Positions 6,920 to 19,843 of a stretch of DNA of 64,000 bases are shown piece after piece. The stretch is from the NCBI GenBank assembly GCA_041391425.1, contig JAWKNZ010000002.1, forward strand, positions 310,001 through 374,000, read 5' to 3'. Source of the stretch: JAWKNZ01 sp041391425. Its GTDB lineage: Bacteria; Bdellovibrionota_B; Oligoflexia; Oligoflexales; JAWKNZ01. How positions within the stretch are numbered: position 1 is the first letter of the stretch; each line of letters opens with the position of its first letter. The position numbers and the translations under genes were made by a program. Under the pieces are notes generated by a model. It worked only from the letters and a program-made list of their open reading frames with translations, was not told where the DNA came from and searched no databases.

Positions 6920-9805
6920 TTATTGTGATAGTAATTCGATAAGATCTTGTCTCGATAGTGATTTAAAGATCTCTTCATCCTTTTCAAGAAACTTATTGAA
7001 TACAGATTGTTTACTGGAAATGATTTTGTCAATCTTTTCTTCGAGAGTGCCACGAGTTATCATCTTAATTACTTGAACGAAATTTTTTTGTCCTATCCGG
7101 TGTACTCGATCTGTAGCTTGATTTTCTTTGCTAGCATTCCACCAACGATCATAATGGATGACAACAGAAGCTGAAGTTAAGTCAATACCAATGCCGCCGG
7201 CTAGTAATGAACCGACAAATATTTTAATACTTTCATCTTTTTGAAATGATTCTATGACTTGACCTCTATTGCGAGTTTGCCCAGTCATGATAACATGCTT
7301 TATTGACTGCTCTGATAAATATGTTCCGATAATTTTTATCATTTCAACATATTGGCTAAAAATTACTATTTTGTTGTCTGATTCTAGCGCTTCATCTATT
7401 AATTCTTTTAGCAATTCAAACTTACCGCTATGGTGATTTTTATAATTTGACCCTTTGATTAACAGGGCAGGGTGATCACAGATTTGCTTTAACATTTGCA
7501 AAGTTGCGAAGACGTGCAAGTATGAGACTTGAGATTGTTCGTCACTTAATTGATTGAGCAAGTTCCTTCCTTGCTCATTTATAACATCTCTATATAATTT
7601 GACTTGCTCTTCGGATAGTGAACATCGGCGAATGTCTTCAATTTTTTGTGGAAGGTCGCTTAGGACTTTTTTCTTAATTCGCCTTAGTTTGAATGGGTAT
7701 AATAACTTTTGCAGGGTAAGTTCTTTTTCTATATCTTCATCCTGCTCGATTGGTCGAATGAAATTTTTTCTAAAATATTTGTCTGAACCTAAATATCCTG
7801 GAACAAGAAAATCAAAAAGGTTTTTTAATTCACCCAAATGGTTTTCCATCGGTGTTCCTGTTAGGCAAATTCTCATCCGCGCTGGTAGTTTACATGCTGA
7901 TTTGTAGGTTGCAGTTGAATTATTCTTCACATAATGGGCCTCATCTAATATGACAACGGACCAATCTATTGAAGCTAATTTTTTACTGTCTCGCAATAGA
8001 ACACCATAACTTGTAATTAAGACTGATCCTCTATCGATAAAATGATCTAATTGGGTTGATCGTTTTGTTCCGTGGAAAATTGCTGGAGACAATGAAGGAG
8101 CGAATTCTTTAATTTTATCCCTCCAATGCTCGAGAACAGATGTTGGGCAGACAACTAGAAACTTATTTTTGCTTTCTTTATTTTTTTGAGTAGCTTGAAT
8201 GGCTGATAGAATGGCCATTGCCTGATGAGTTTTTCCAAGGCCCATCTCGTCTGCTAATAAGCCGTGCAAGTTATTAGTATAGAGCCACCACATCCAGTGT
8301 AGGCCCTCTGTTTGATATGGTCTGAGGTTTAGATTTGTGTTCTTTAGCGAAGGGGGTTTTGCTGAATGGGAGTAGTCTACTTGATTTCGGATCTTATTTA
8401 ATGTGGTTTTGCTACCCACAAATTTATCAAAATCACCTACTGATGCCTTTAAGCGTAATAGACCTAAAGCATCCACCTTAAGGTATTTTCCTTCTTCATC
8501 GATATCCCAGTCATGCTCGGTCACAAAATCGGGAATTTTCATCCAAGTATTTCCTTGTTTGAAATATTCACGCCGCTGCCCTCGATATTGTTTACGTAGT
8601 TGAGCCATTGAAATTGCGGATTTTCCGATTCCATATTTAGGATCAAGATAAAACCAACCATTATTAGCGGCATGTACTGATATTTCAGAAATGTTGGGGA
8701 TGTCACGAAGTTTGCTAGTATTTCTCAGCGTTTTTTCTAACCATATAGGGCCAGTGGAAAGATACTCTTGAAAATTGTTCAGAGCTAATTTGGCTGCGTT
8801 ATCTTCTTTAAAGATCTTTGCCAAAGGAAGGTCTTCCCATTCTGGTTTAAGATCCTTTCGTTCTAACTTCCAATAGCCACAACCAGGTAAGAAGAAAAAT
8901 TCCTTACCAATATATTTGTTCGCTTTTTTAAAGGATATGAACTGATATAGTGCAGATTCACCTTTGGGATCAGCTGCTGTCGCTCTATAACACGTTTTGA
9001 TAATTGTTGATAACCTAGTCGCTTCTATAACTTTTGCAGATGGACGCTTTGTTAACTTAATCGCTACCACTTTTTCGGCGGTAATTTTTTCTTCTTCCTC
9101 GTCTTGATAAATTCGCGTACCAATTTCAGCGATACCACTAAATACTTTTAGGTTATTAAGTTCTTTCGTACCATTTGTGACATTTGTATTTGCCTGTAAA
9201 AATTTTGCTGCCTGATCCAAATCCAGGTCGTAGTGGGTTAAGGTCCCTGGCTTAATCTCGATTCTTACCCGGATGCTTGGCCCGTGAGCTAATAGGGAAA
9301 CACTTTGGATAGCACCTTGCAAATGGTTGAGCAAAGTTTGTGAAGCACTGCTTCTATTGGTATCTGAAGACGCAGTTGATTTGCTTTCCTTAGTCTCTTG
9401 TGTCGGAGCTAATCTAGCTCGCTTTGGTTTGGTTGGGGGTTTAAGAGGCATTTTTACGTCAAGGTTGTTAAATAGTTCGGACCTCTCACGATCTATATGT
9501 ATCATCAACGCGGCAATATGCTCACAATAGTAGCCCTGAACTCGATTTTTTCTACAGGTACATTCAATCCACTGTATAACCTTGCCACTGGGATGAATTT
9601 TAATTCTAACTTCGGATTTTGACTGAGTTGGAGAGCTTACTCGCCCAGTAATCAGGCCATGTAAGGTACTTACGTCACACGTTCTCCCTGATTGGTATAG
9701 ATCAACACCTTCTAGCCAATCCTCTTCAGTAAGGTGTTCATAAAAGTGCTCAAGTAAATCAATTTTGCGAGATTTTGATATAGTCAAAGGTTTTGGCGAA
9801 TCCAT
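6920..9805 (-). CDS. SNF2-family DNA translocase/helicase with SWIM zinc finger
   Basis: 961 residues. The N-terminal region has a SWIM zinc motif: Cys82, Cys84, Cys94 and His96 (ECTC...YYCEH). A low-complexity linker (about 125-160) and a long middle domain follow. The ATPase core has LRPYQTEGLHWMWWL (Q-like motif, about 496), LADEMGLGKTHQAM (Walker A, about 517-530), VVILDEAHYVKN (DEAH box, about 615), LTGTPMENHLGEL and, in the second lobe, VHYDRWWNASKENQATDRVHRIGQ (motif VI, about 905). Bacterial SWIM-SNF2 proteins are thought to remodel protein-DNA or RNA polymerase complexes; the target here is unknown. It is upstream of murA on the same strand, which may be chance. Confidence 0.9.
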   Translation of the reverse strand: MDSPKPLTISKSRKIDLLEHFYEHLTEEDWLEGVDLYQSGRTCDVSTLHGLITGRVSSPTQSKSEVRIKIHPSGKVIQWIECTCRKNRVQGYYCEHIAALMIHIDRERSELFNNLDVKMPLKPPTKPKRARLAPTQETKESKSTASSDTNRSSASQTLLNHLQGAIQSVSLLAHGPSIRVRIEIKPGTLTHYDLDLDQAAKFLQANTNVTNGTKELNNLKVFSGIAEIGTRIYQDEEEEKITAEKVVAIKLTKRPSAKVIEATRLSTIIKTCYRATAADPKGESALYQFISFKKANKYIGKEFFFLPGCGYWKLERKDLKPEWEDLPLAKIFKEDNAAKLALNNFQEYLSTGPIWLEKTLRNTSKLRDIPNISEISVHAANNGWFYLDPKYGIGKSAISMAQLRKQYRGQRREYFKQGNTWMKIPDFVTEHDWDIDEEGKYLKVDALGLLRLKASVGDFDKFVGSKTTLNKIRNQVDYSHSAKPPSLKNTNLNLRPYQTEGLHWMWWLYTNNLHGLLADEMGLGKTHQAMAILSAIQATQKNKESKNKFLVVCPTSVLEHWRDKIKEFAPSLSPAIFHGTKRSTQLDHFIDRGSVLITSYGVLLRDSKKLASIDWSVVILDEAHYVKNNSTATYKSACKLPARMRICLTGTPMENHLGELKNLFDFLVPGYLGSDKYFRKNFIRPIEQDEDIEKELTLQKLLYPFKLRRIKKKVLSDLPQKIEDIRRCSLSEEQVKLYRDVINEQGRNLLNQLSDEQSQVSYLHVFATLQMLKQICDHPALLIKGSNYKNHHSGKFELLKELIDEALESDNKIVIFSQYVEMIKIIGTYLSEQSIKHVIMTGQTRNRGQVIESFQKDESIKIFVGSLLAGGIGIDLTSASVVIHYDRWWNASKENQATDRVHRIGQKNFVQVIKMITRGTLEEKIDKIISSKQSVFNKFLEKDEEIFKSLSRQDLIELLSQ

Positions 9806-10331
9806 GTACGGTGAAAAAAAGACTTAAACAGCTATATATTACACTATTTAGAGTAATAGTTCTATCGAACGAAGTGGGAACATTACCCATGATGAGTTTT
9901 TCTTGTGTTTTTATCTACTTTAAACACTTACCTCTACGTTTTGCGGTTAAGTAGTAGAGACAGCTGTTGTGTTTATGAGCAAAGCAATTAGTTAGTAGCA
10001 GCATGAGTTGAAGACAATATCTTAGTTGATATAAGTAAAGTTACTTAAAGATTACAAATGCTTGATGACTAATTGAAGAAGTTGCTTTTTTGAAGGCTGC
10101 CAAAACATATGACTATAGTGTGCATGCAAAGTCATGTTATAGAAGCCTCGCATATAATAATTATCTAATTAAAATAGATAGTTAATGTTAATTTTAGCAA
10201 GTATGGCTTGCGGGTGATCAAGTTTAGCATGAACTGTCCGATAGAAGCTGAAGTCTATGACCACTTGAAGATATTGATTAAAAATAAGACATTTGGTTGT
10301 TTAGGAGTTTCAGCCGAAAGGGTGTGTAAAA
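9806..10331. other. divergent intergenic region before the CheY module
   Basis: About 525 bases without a convincing gene, AT-rich, separating the minus-strand SNF2 gene from the plus-strand chemotaxis-like trio, so promoters for both should lie here. No strong consensus promoter was picked out. A purine-rich GAAAGGGTG lies about 11 bases before the ATG at 10332. Confidence 0.4.
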
Positions 10332-10964
10332 ATGGAACATGACGAGCGTTTAAATGCGGAGAAGGAGCTGGTAAGTTTCGTGCAAGAGTATTGTTCTTTA
10401 ATAAATGCTCACCTAAAGGCTGTAAGGCATACGATGGCAGAAACTACTGAAGCAATAATGGATGGTGTTTCAGCTATTAATGAAAAAAAGGACGATAAGA
10501 AAAAAATGGCAGAAGCCATATTGCTGAAGCGTACGAGTGATGATGCGAAGACAGATAAATTTCAAGGTGATGATCAAGATTTTAGAAACTCACAATCGAA
10601 CAAAGATGAAGATCTTGGGCATGCTTCTGGATCGGCTCAAAAATTAGCTGCACATATCAAGAGTTTTGATCAATTTGACGATCAACTGCAAGAAATTTTA
10701 TTTGGTATAATTGGTGCGCTTTCAACGGATGATGTTGTAGGGCAGCGTATCGAACATATTTGTCAAGCATTGGACTCATTGAAAGAAGGTCTGACAAAGA
10801 TTCTCAATCCCGATCCTGGGTTAATAAGCTTAAATGATGTGGTTAATATGGAAACCAATTTAGTTAGGAACCTTAAAGCTTCATACACAATGCCTTTAGA
10901 GCATGAGGTCCATGACGATATTTTTTCTCAATCGAATGTGAACAAGGCGTCAAAAGCGTCGTAG
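10332..10964 (+). CDS. helical protein with CheZ-like DxxxQ motif, paralogue of the gene at 11416
   Basis: 210 residues, predicted all-helical. Residues 1-50 form one long helix region (ELVSFVQEYCSLINAHLKAV); residues 52-95 are charged and probably flexible; residues 100-160 contain FDDQLQEILFGIIGALSTDD followed by VVGQRIEHICQALDSL. The D134-V-V-G-Q138 spacing matches the D-x-x-x-Q of CheZ and CheX phosphatases (D143-L-T-G-Q147 in E. coli CheZ), in which the Gln positions water to dephosphorylate CheY. It lies directly upstream of a CheY-like gene, and a second copy of the same architecture follows. The role as a CheY-P phosphatase or CheY partner is inferred; overall similarity to CheZ is low. 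It could instead be a structural adaptor. Confidence 0.6.
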   Translation: MEHDERLNAEKELVSFVQEYCSLINAHLKAVRHTMAETTEAIMDGVSAINEKKDDKKKMAEAILLKRTSDDAKTDKFQGDDQDFRNSQSNKDEDLGHASGSAQKLAAHIKSFDQFDDQLQEILFGIIGALSTDDVVGQRIEHICQALDSLKEGLTKILNPDPGLISLNDVVNMETNLVRNLKASYTMPLEHEVHDDIFSQSNVNKASKAS

Positions 10965-11023
10965 TATTATTTTCATTTTCCTATAACTTTTGGGTTGAAT
11001 TAAAGCGCATAAGGAATTTTGCC

Positions 11024-11395
11024 ATGAGTAAGAAAATCATGATTGTTGACGATTCCAAGACAATTAGGCAGCAAGTTACTTTTACTTTAAAAAAAGGCGG
11101 CTACACTGTCGTTGAGGCTGAAGATGGAGCACAAGGACTTGAAAAGTTAAAAGCAGAAAGCGGAGAAATTTCCATGGTTATCAGCGATGTTAACATGCCT
11201 AATATGAATGGTTTGGAAATGGTTGAAGCTATCAGTCAAGACCCAGCTTTAAAAGGGGTTCCGATAGTCATGTTAACTACTGAAGGTAGTGGAGATTTGA
11301 TTAATCGCGCAAAAGCTGCTGGGGCAAAGGGTTGGTTGGTAAAGCCATTTAAACCTGATCAATTGATTGCTGCGGTTTCAAAGCTTGCTGGATAA
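11024..11395 (+). CDS. single-domain response regulator, CheY-like
   Basis: 123 residues, a lone receiver domain. The acidic pair is D9-D10 (MIVDDSKTIRQ), the phospho-acceptor is D55 (MVISDVNMPNMNG), the switch Thr is at 85/86 (IVMLTTEGSG) and the conserved Lys is K107 (WLVKPFKPDQL). The sequence is of the CheY type found beside chemotaxis genes: no output domain, and WLVKPF near the end. It lies between two paralogous DxxxQ proteins (59 bases after the first, 20 before the second), so the three are almost certainly one operon. No CheA or MCP is nearby; the kinase must be encoded elsewhere. Confidence 0.93.
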   Translation: MSKKIMIVDDSKTIRQQVTFTLKKGGYTVVEAEDGAQGLEKLKAESGEISMVISDVNMPNMNGLEMVEAISQDPALKGVPIVMLTTEGSGDLINRAKAAGAKGWLVKPFKPDQLIAAVSKLAG

Positions 11396-11415
11396 CTTAA
11401 TACTTCAAGAGGAAA

Positions 11416-12108
11416 ATGATGAGTAAACTAGAGCGAGACCATTTTGTTGCATGTGAAAAATTGGTCAAGTTTTTGAACGATTATTCGTCGGTGTTAGAGC
11501 GTCAGCTAGCTGGTGTTTATAGTACTATAGATGAGGCTATCAATGGGATTATGGAGTCTATTACTAAAATAGCGACTGAAACTGAGAGTTCAAAATCTGC
11601 AGCAGAAGCAACTTTAGAAGAGACTTATCTTGCACCGTCAGCGGAAACAAAAGAGCTTGTCAGTTCAATTCAGGATTCAGTTGATAATATATTAAATGAA
11701 GCTTTAGCAGATAGTGCTATAGAACAAAGTGGTCAAGAGGAGAGAGGCGGCTCTGAAAATACCGATAAGCTTCGACGGCTAGGTGGATATTTTTCGAAGC
11801 ATATGGAATCAATGTCTACTATGGATGATGCGGTCGCTGGATTGTTGATGGATGTTATGGGAGCGCTTTCTAATGGCGATGTTATTTCGCAAAGACTAGA
11901 GCATCTTTCGAGATCTGTAACGGCGTTAAAGCTTGGATTGTCTTATGTCTTAGTTGATATCAACAAGCGCTTCACTGTTAATGACATGAAAAAACTTAGA
12001 GCTGATTTGAATGATTATATGTTGAGACAATATTCTTCAGAAGAAGAAAGGCTTCTGCATGAAGAAATAATGGGTAAAATTGACAGCAAGACGAATAACG
12101 CTTCATAA
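11416..12108 (+). CDS. helical protein with CheZ-like DxxxQ motif, second paralogue
   Basis: 230 residues with the same plan as the protein at 10332: an N-terminal helix (CEKLVKFLNDYSSVLERQLA), a charged middle part and a C-terminal helical pair with AVAGLLMDVMGALSNGD then VISQRLEHLSRSVTALKLGL. D155-V-I-S-Q159 reproduces the D-x-x-x-Q spacing of CheZ/CheX, and the following R-(I/L)-E-H is shared by both paralogues. It begins 20 bases after the CheY gene with AAGAGGAAA as ribosome site. ATG at 11416 and 11419 are both possible. The two proteins may form a heterodimer comparable to the long four-helix bundle of the CheZ dimer; this is an inference. Confidence 0.6.
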   Translation: MMSKLERDHFVACEKLVKFLNDYSSVLERQLAGVYSTIDEAINGIMESITKIATETESSKSAAEATLEETYLAPSAETKELVSSIQDSVDNILNEALADSAIEQSGQEERGGSENTDKLRRLGGYFSKHMESMSTMDDAVAGLLMDVMGALSNGDVISQRLEHLSRSVTALKLGLSYVLVDINKRFTVNDMKKLRADLNDYMLRQYSSEEERLLHEEIMGKIDSKTNNAS

Positions 12109-12132
12109 AAAGATAAAATACTCTTAACAGCC

Positions 12133-12567
12133 TTATTTACACTTTTCTTCTTCAGTAAGCCATGCCTGAATTGCCTCTAAAGGCAATTCTTTCGATTGAT
12201 CCGAGCCTCCATGTCCTTCTTCAGATAAATTAGCAATCTTGTTGTAAAGTGTATTCGCATCAGCGTTTGTGTATGCCAATAATACTGCCCTATTATTTTC
12301 GTTGTTCTTTTGAATTAGAGTCTTCCCATTGATAGTAGTTGTTGCATGGCATGAGGACTCCGCGCAGGTACTGTCGACTGGATTTGCAATGTTTGCAATA
12401 AAGGCATCCAAGCCTTGCTGGCAAGAAGGAGTGGCATTGGTGTCCTGTTCGTAATCAATATACCTGGACTCTTGCAGGCCACAGGCAGATATATGTAGCG
12501 AAAAGTAAATTAATGTAAAACTTATAAGCTTTTGATAAAGCGAAGAAAAAGCGTGTTTCCGTTGCAT
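12133..12567 (-). CDS. lipoprotein with a CX4CH motif
   Basis: 144 residues. The signal peptide ends in a lipobox LHISAC with the lipidated Cys29, so the protein should be anchored in a membrane facing the periplasm. After it, C68-A-E-S-S-C73-H74 resembles a c-type haem site of the rare CX4CH kind; a further Cys49 and Cys143 could instead make disulfides. No other domain is recognised. Small secreted proteins with one C...CH box occur widely in deltaproteobacteria, often without known function. It converges with the CheY operon; nothing suggests cotranscription. Confidence 0.7.
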   Translation of the reverse strand: MQRKHAFSSLYQKLISFTLIYFSLHISACGLQESRYIDYEQDTNATPSCQQGLDAFIANIANPVDSTCAESSCHATTTINGKTLIQKNNENNRAVLLAYTNADANTLYNKIANLSEEGHGGSDQSKELPLEAIQAWLTEEEKCK

Positions 12568-12984
12568 ATTTTAGCCTCAAATATTGTTAGGTGTTTTGGA
12601 TTAGGCATCCCCCATAGAATAAACTGTAAATCCTACTTCATCTATTTTTTTAGATAGTTATAGCTACCGCAGATAGCCTCTCTATATTGTGCTTATCTGA
12701 ATTCTTTGTAACATCATCCTACTCATTATAGTTTTATCATCGGTCAAAACCCTAATCAACTCCTTAAAATTACAGAAATTTTACATCAAAAACGGCCCCG
12801 TGTTTTTGCTGTTTTGAAAACATAACTTAAATGTTTTTTAGATAAGGAGGGCACTTGTTCAAGAAGCTAGCGTCGGTGCGGGAATTTAAGCCTTCATATC
12901 AACTTTCTATCTATTTAATTTAACAAAGAAAAAAATGATTGGGAAAAGAAAATAAAAAAAAATGAAAAAAAATGAAGAAAGGGT
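12568..12984. other. upstream region of the rrn operon
   Basis: AT-rich and gene-free. From about 12920 it becomes strongly A-rich on the plus strand (long A runs up to 12980), immediately before the rrn -35 box, as expected for an UP-element that binds the alpha C-terminal domain of RNA polymerase. Confidence 0.5.
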
Positions 12985-13013
12985 TTGACTCCTAGGGCTG
13001 TTTTGCCTATAAC
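12985..13013 (+). promoter_or_regulatory. rrn promoter
   Basis: TTGACT (12985-12990), a 17-base spacer and TATAAC (13008-13013) form a near-consensus sigma-70 promoter about 280 bases before 16S, preceded by A-tracts resembling an UP-element. Confidence 0.7.
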
Positions 13014-13081
13014 CCTCCTCACGCCAAGAGGACGTAACGAAGACAAGCCGCTGAAATGTTTGTTAAGTACGGAATTGGCAA

Positions 13082-13120
13082 GCTCTTTGAAAACTGAATA
13101 GCAAGAAGACAAAACAAGAC
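13082..13120 (+). promoter_or_regulatory. boxA-like antitermination site and left arm of the 16S processing stem
   Basis: GCTCTTTGA at 13082-13090 resembles boxA. The following segment 13094-13120 (CTGAATAGC...AAACAAGAC) is complementary, apart from a 3-base bulge, to 14896-14919 behind 16S, forming the stem usually cut by RNase III. Confidence 0.65.
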
Positions 13121-13292
13121 CATATCAACAGATTACTGAGTCAAAGTGTCTTGAGCCTACAAACTTAGTTTCTGGCTTAACTCTTTGATCATTAGAGGTC
13201 ACTGACCTCAATATAAGTAAATTATCTGTTGCCAAGTCAAATTTTTAAAGTTTATAGCTTTAGACAACGAATTTCGGCAATAGTTAGGATTT

Positions 13293-18026
<4,734 letters not shown>

Positions 18027-18216
18027 TTAGCCTTCTTGCTCCCCACTTGGGAGAGCCTGGAAGAAAAGCCTAGAATCTAGAGTAATCTAGTGATAGAGAG
18101 TGGTTCGACTCTTTATGAGGATCCAGTACTCGCAAATTTAAAAGTGAGTTTAAGTTTGGAACTTTTTTAGAATAAGAAATTACAGAAGACTATCTGATTC
18201 AATTGAGCATACGATT

Positions 18217-18332
18217 TGGCTGTGTCTATAGCGGTGGGGAAATACCCGTTCCCATCCCGAACACGGAAGTCAAGCCCACCAGCGGTGATGGTACTGCAGT
18301 CTTAACTGTGGGAGAGTAGCACGACGCAGCCT
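18217..18332 (+). rRNA. rrf: 5S ribosomal RNA
   Basis: About 116 nt. The 5' GGCTGTGT pairs with the 3' end ACGACGCAGCC. The internal CCCATCCCGAACACGGAAGT and GGGAGAGTAGC are typical of bacterial 5S. It follows 23S by about 190 bases and precedes a strong terminator. Confidence 0.97.
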
Positions 18333-18342
18333 TAAAATATAG

Positions 18343-18386
18343 ACGCCCCCAGCTTGAATTATATTCTCGCTGGGGGCGTTTTTTTT
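18343..18386 (+). terminator. rho-independent terminator of the rrn operon
   Basis: Perfect 11-base arms ACGCCCCCAGC and GCTGGGGGCGT around a 15-base loop, followed by eight T. Confidence 0.95.
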
Positions 18387-18513
18387 GAAATTTATACTGA
18401 GCAACTTATTAATAAGCTGTGCTTTACTAGCGTGGTGTCAAAGTGAGAACAAGTGCTGGAGTTATGCATGATGATCGAGCATGTCAAACGTTTCCTAAAG
18501 CACGTATGGTGGT

Positions 18514-19764
18514 ATGCCATTTGTACCGTTACTTATCCTTTTGTTTTCATTGCCTTTGGCTGCTGCTGGCCAGCATATAGGAGCCTCTCTAGCGTGTATA
18601 TGGCTCATAGGTTTGGCATCACAGAAAAAAGATGCTAGGGTTTTTTTTCTTAGTTTGTTAAGAGAATTTAAAATCCCTTTTTTCTCTTCGATTGCTTTTA
18701 TACTAGTTCTTATTGTCAGTTCATTAATAAATGGTCATGCAACTAATGGGTACATCCTTCATTTTGTTTTAGGACATCTGATTTGGGTTTTTTTGCCTTT
18801 TATTGTTTTGGATGGAGTTAGAAGACTTAGAGAATATGAAATCCATCGTATAAAAATAATTCTTTTAATACTGTGTTTTTTATTAGGGATTATTGCTTTT
18901 TCCCAATGGATATTTAATTGGAGGGTTGTTGGTTCGTCTATTGTTTCGTCTCCCCCAAGAGCTCGAGGCTTTTATTCTCACCCTCTTACATTTGCTTATG
19001 TTTCCATTTTGTTTCTTCCTTTTGCTTTAAGGAATTGGATCGACAATTTTAAATCCCTAGTCTCTTGGCTTTCTGTTCTTGGAATTTTTAGTGCTTTGCT
19101 ATTTAGTGAGTCTAGAACTGTTTTAGCCGTGGCGGCGTTAGTGGTGGTATTAAATATTATTCAGTCAGGGTCATTAAAGGCACGTATTTTACTTTTATTT
19201 GTCGGCATAACAGCTGGAAGTGTCGTTATAGGAACAGATAATCCTTTGTCGCTAAAAATTAAAGCTACTCTTTCACATGAAGGTTTTGACCGTAATAGCG
19301 GATATCAAGATGATAGGATTGCTTTTTGGCATGCCCATTATGAGATAATAAAAGAAAAACCAATTTTGGGGCATGGTATTGGACTCTCTAAGGATTATCT
19401 ACTACCGTATTACGAAAGAATCGGACTTGCCCATTTTAAGCGAATTTATCCCGCACATAATATGTATATACAAATATTGGCTAATGGTGGAATCGTTGCT
19501 CTTTTATTTTTTCTCACTTGGTATGGTTGGGCATTACGGGCTTGTTGGAGGCTTAAAGCAACTAGTGGTTATAGCAATATTTTTATGCAGATATTTGTGG
19601 CTTTAGCCCTAGCTTCTTTGACACAGAATTCGTTCCAGGATAGTGAAGTTCGTTATAGTCTTACAATTGTCATGACAGCTCTAATGTATTTTGTCTATGA
19701 TAAGGAGCATCTTGGGATAGAAAAATCCTGCCGAGTTATGTCTGAAAAACATTCGTTATTGTAA
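18514..19764 (+). CDS. O-antigen ligase / Wzy-C family membrane protein
   Basis: 416 residues, about ten hydrophobic segments. The family hallmark is the large periplasmic loop followed by GHGIGLSKDYLLPYYERIGL (about residues 287-306) and PAHNMYIQILANGGIVALL, in which the His of H-N-x-Y/F and the preceding Arg-rich part act in WaaL-type ligases. An earlier GFYSHPLTFAY segment is also typical. Such proteins attach or polymerise lipid-linked glycans at the periplasmic face of the inner membrane. Whether this is WaaL, Wzy or another ligase cannot be told. An in-frame stop at 18496 limits the start to ATG 18514; the ribosome site is poor. It lies alone after the rrn terminator. Confidence 0.82.
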   Translation: MPFVPLLILLFSLPLAAAGQHIGASLACIWLIGLASQKKDARVFFLSLLREFKIPFFSSIAFILVLIVSSLINGHATNGYILHFVLGHLIWVFLPFIVLDGVRRLREYEIHRIKIILLILCFLLGIIAFSQWIFNWRVVGSSIVSSPPRARGFYSHPLTFAYVSILFLPFALRNWIDNFKSLVSWLSVLGIFSALLFSESRTVLAVAALVVVLNIIQSGSLKARILLLFVGITAGSVVIGTDNPLSLKIKATLSHEGFDRNSGYQDDRIAFWHAHYEIIKEKPILGHGIGLSKDYLLPYYERIGLAHFKRIYPAHNMYIQILANGGIVALLFFLTWYGWALRACWRLKATSGYSNIFMQIFVALALASLTQNSFQDSEVRYSLTIVMTALMYFVYDKEHLGIEKSCRVMSEKHSLL

Positions 19765-19843
19765 CAAACGTACTATTTCCTCATGTTTTTAGGCAAGCCA
19801 TGTATTATAGATTTTTGTCTTCTTAACTGATGTTGTTTATGGT

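Noticed and set aside
18453..18638. A 61-codon frame before the O-antigen-ligase gene
   Set aside because: It overlaps the better ligase frame, ends inside it and shows no family.
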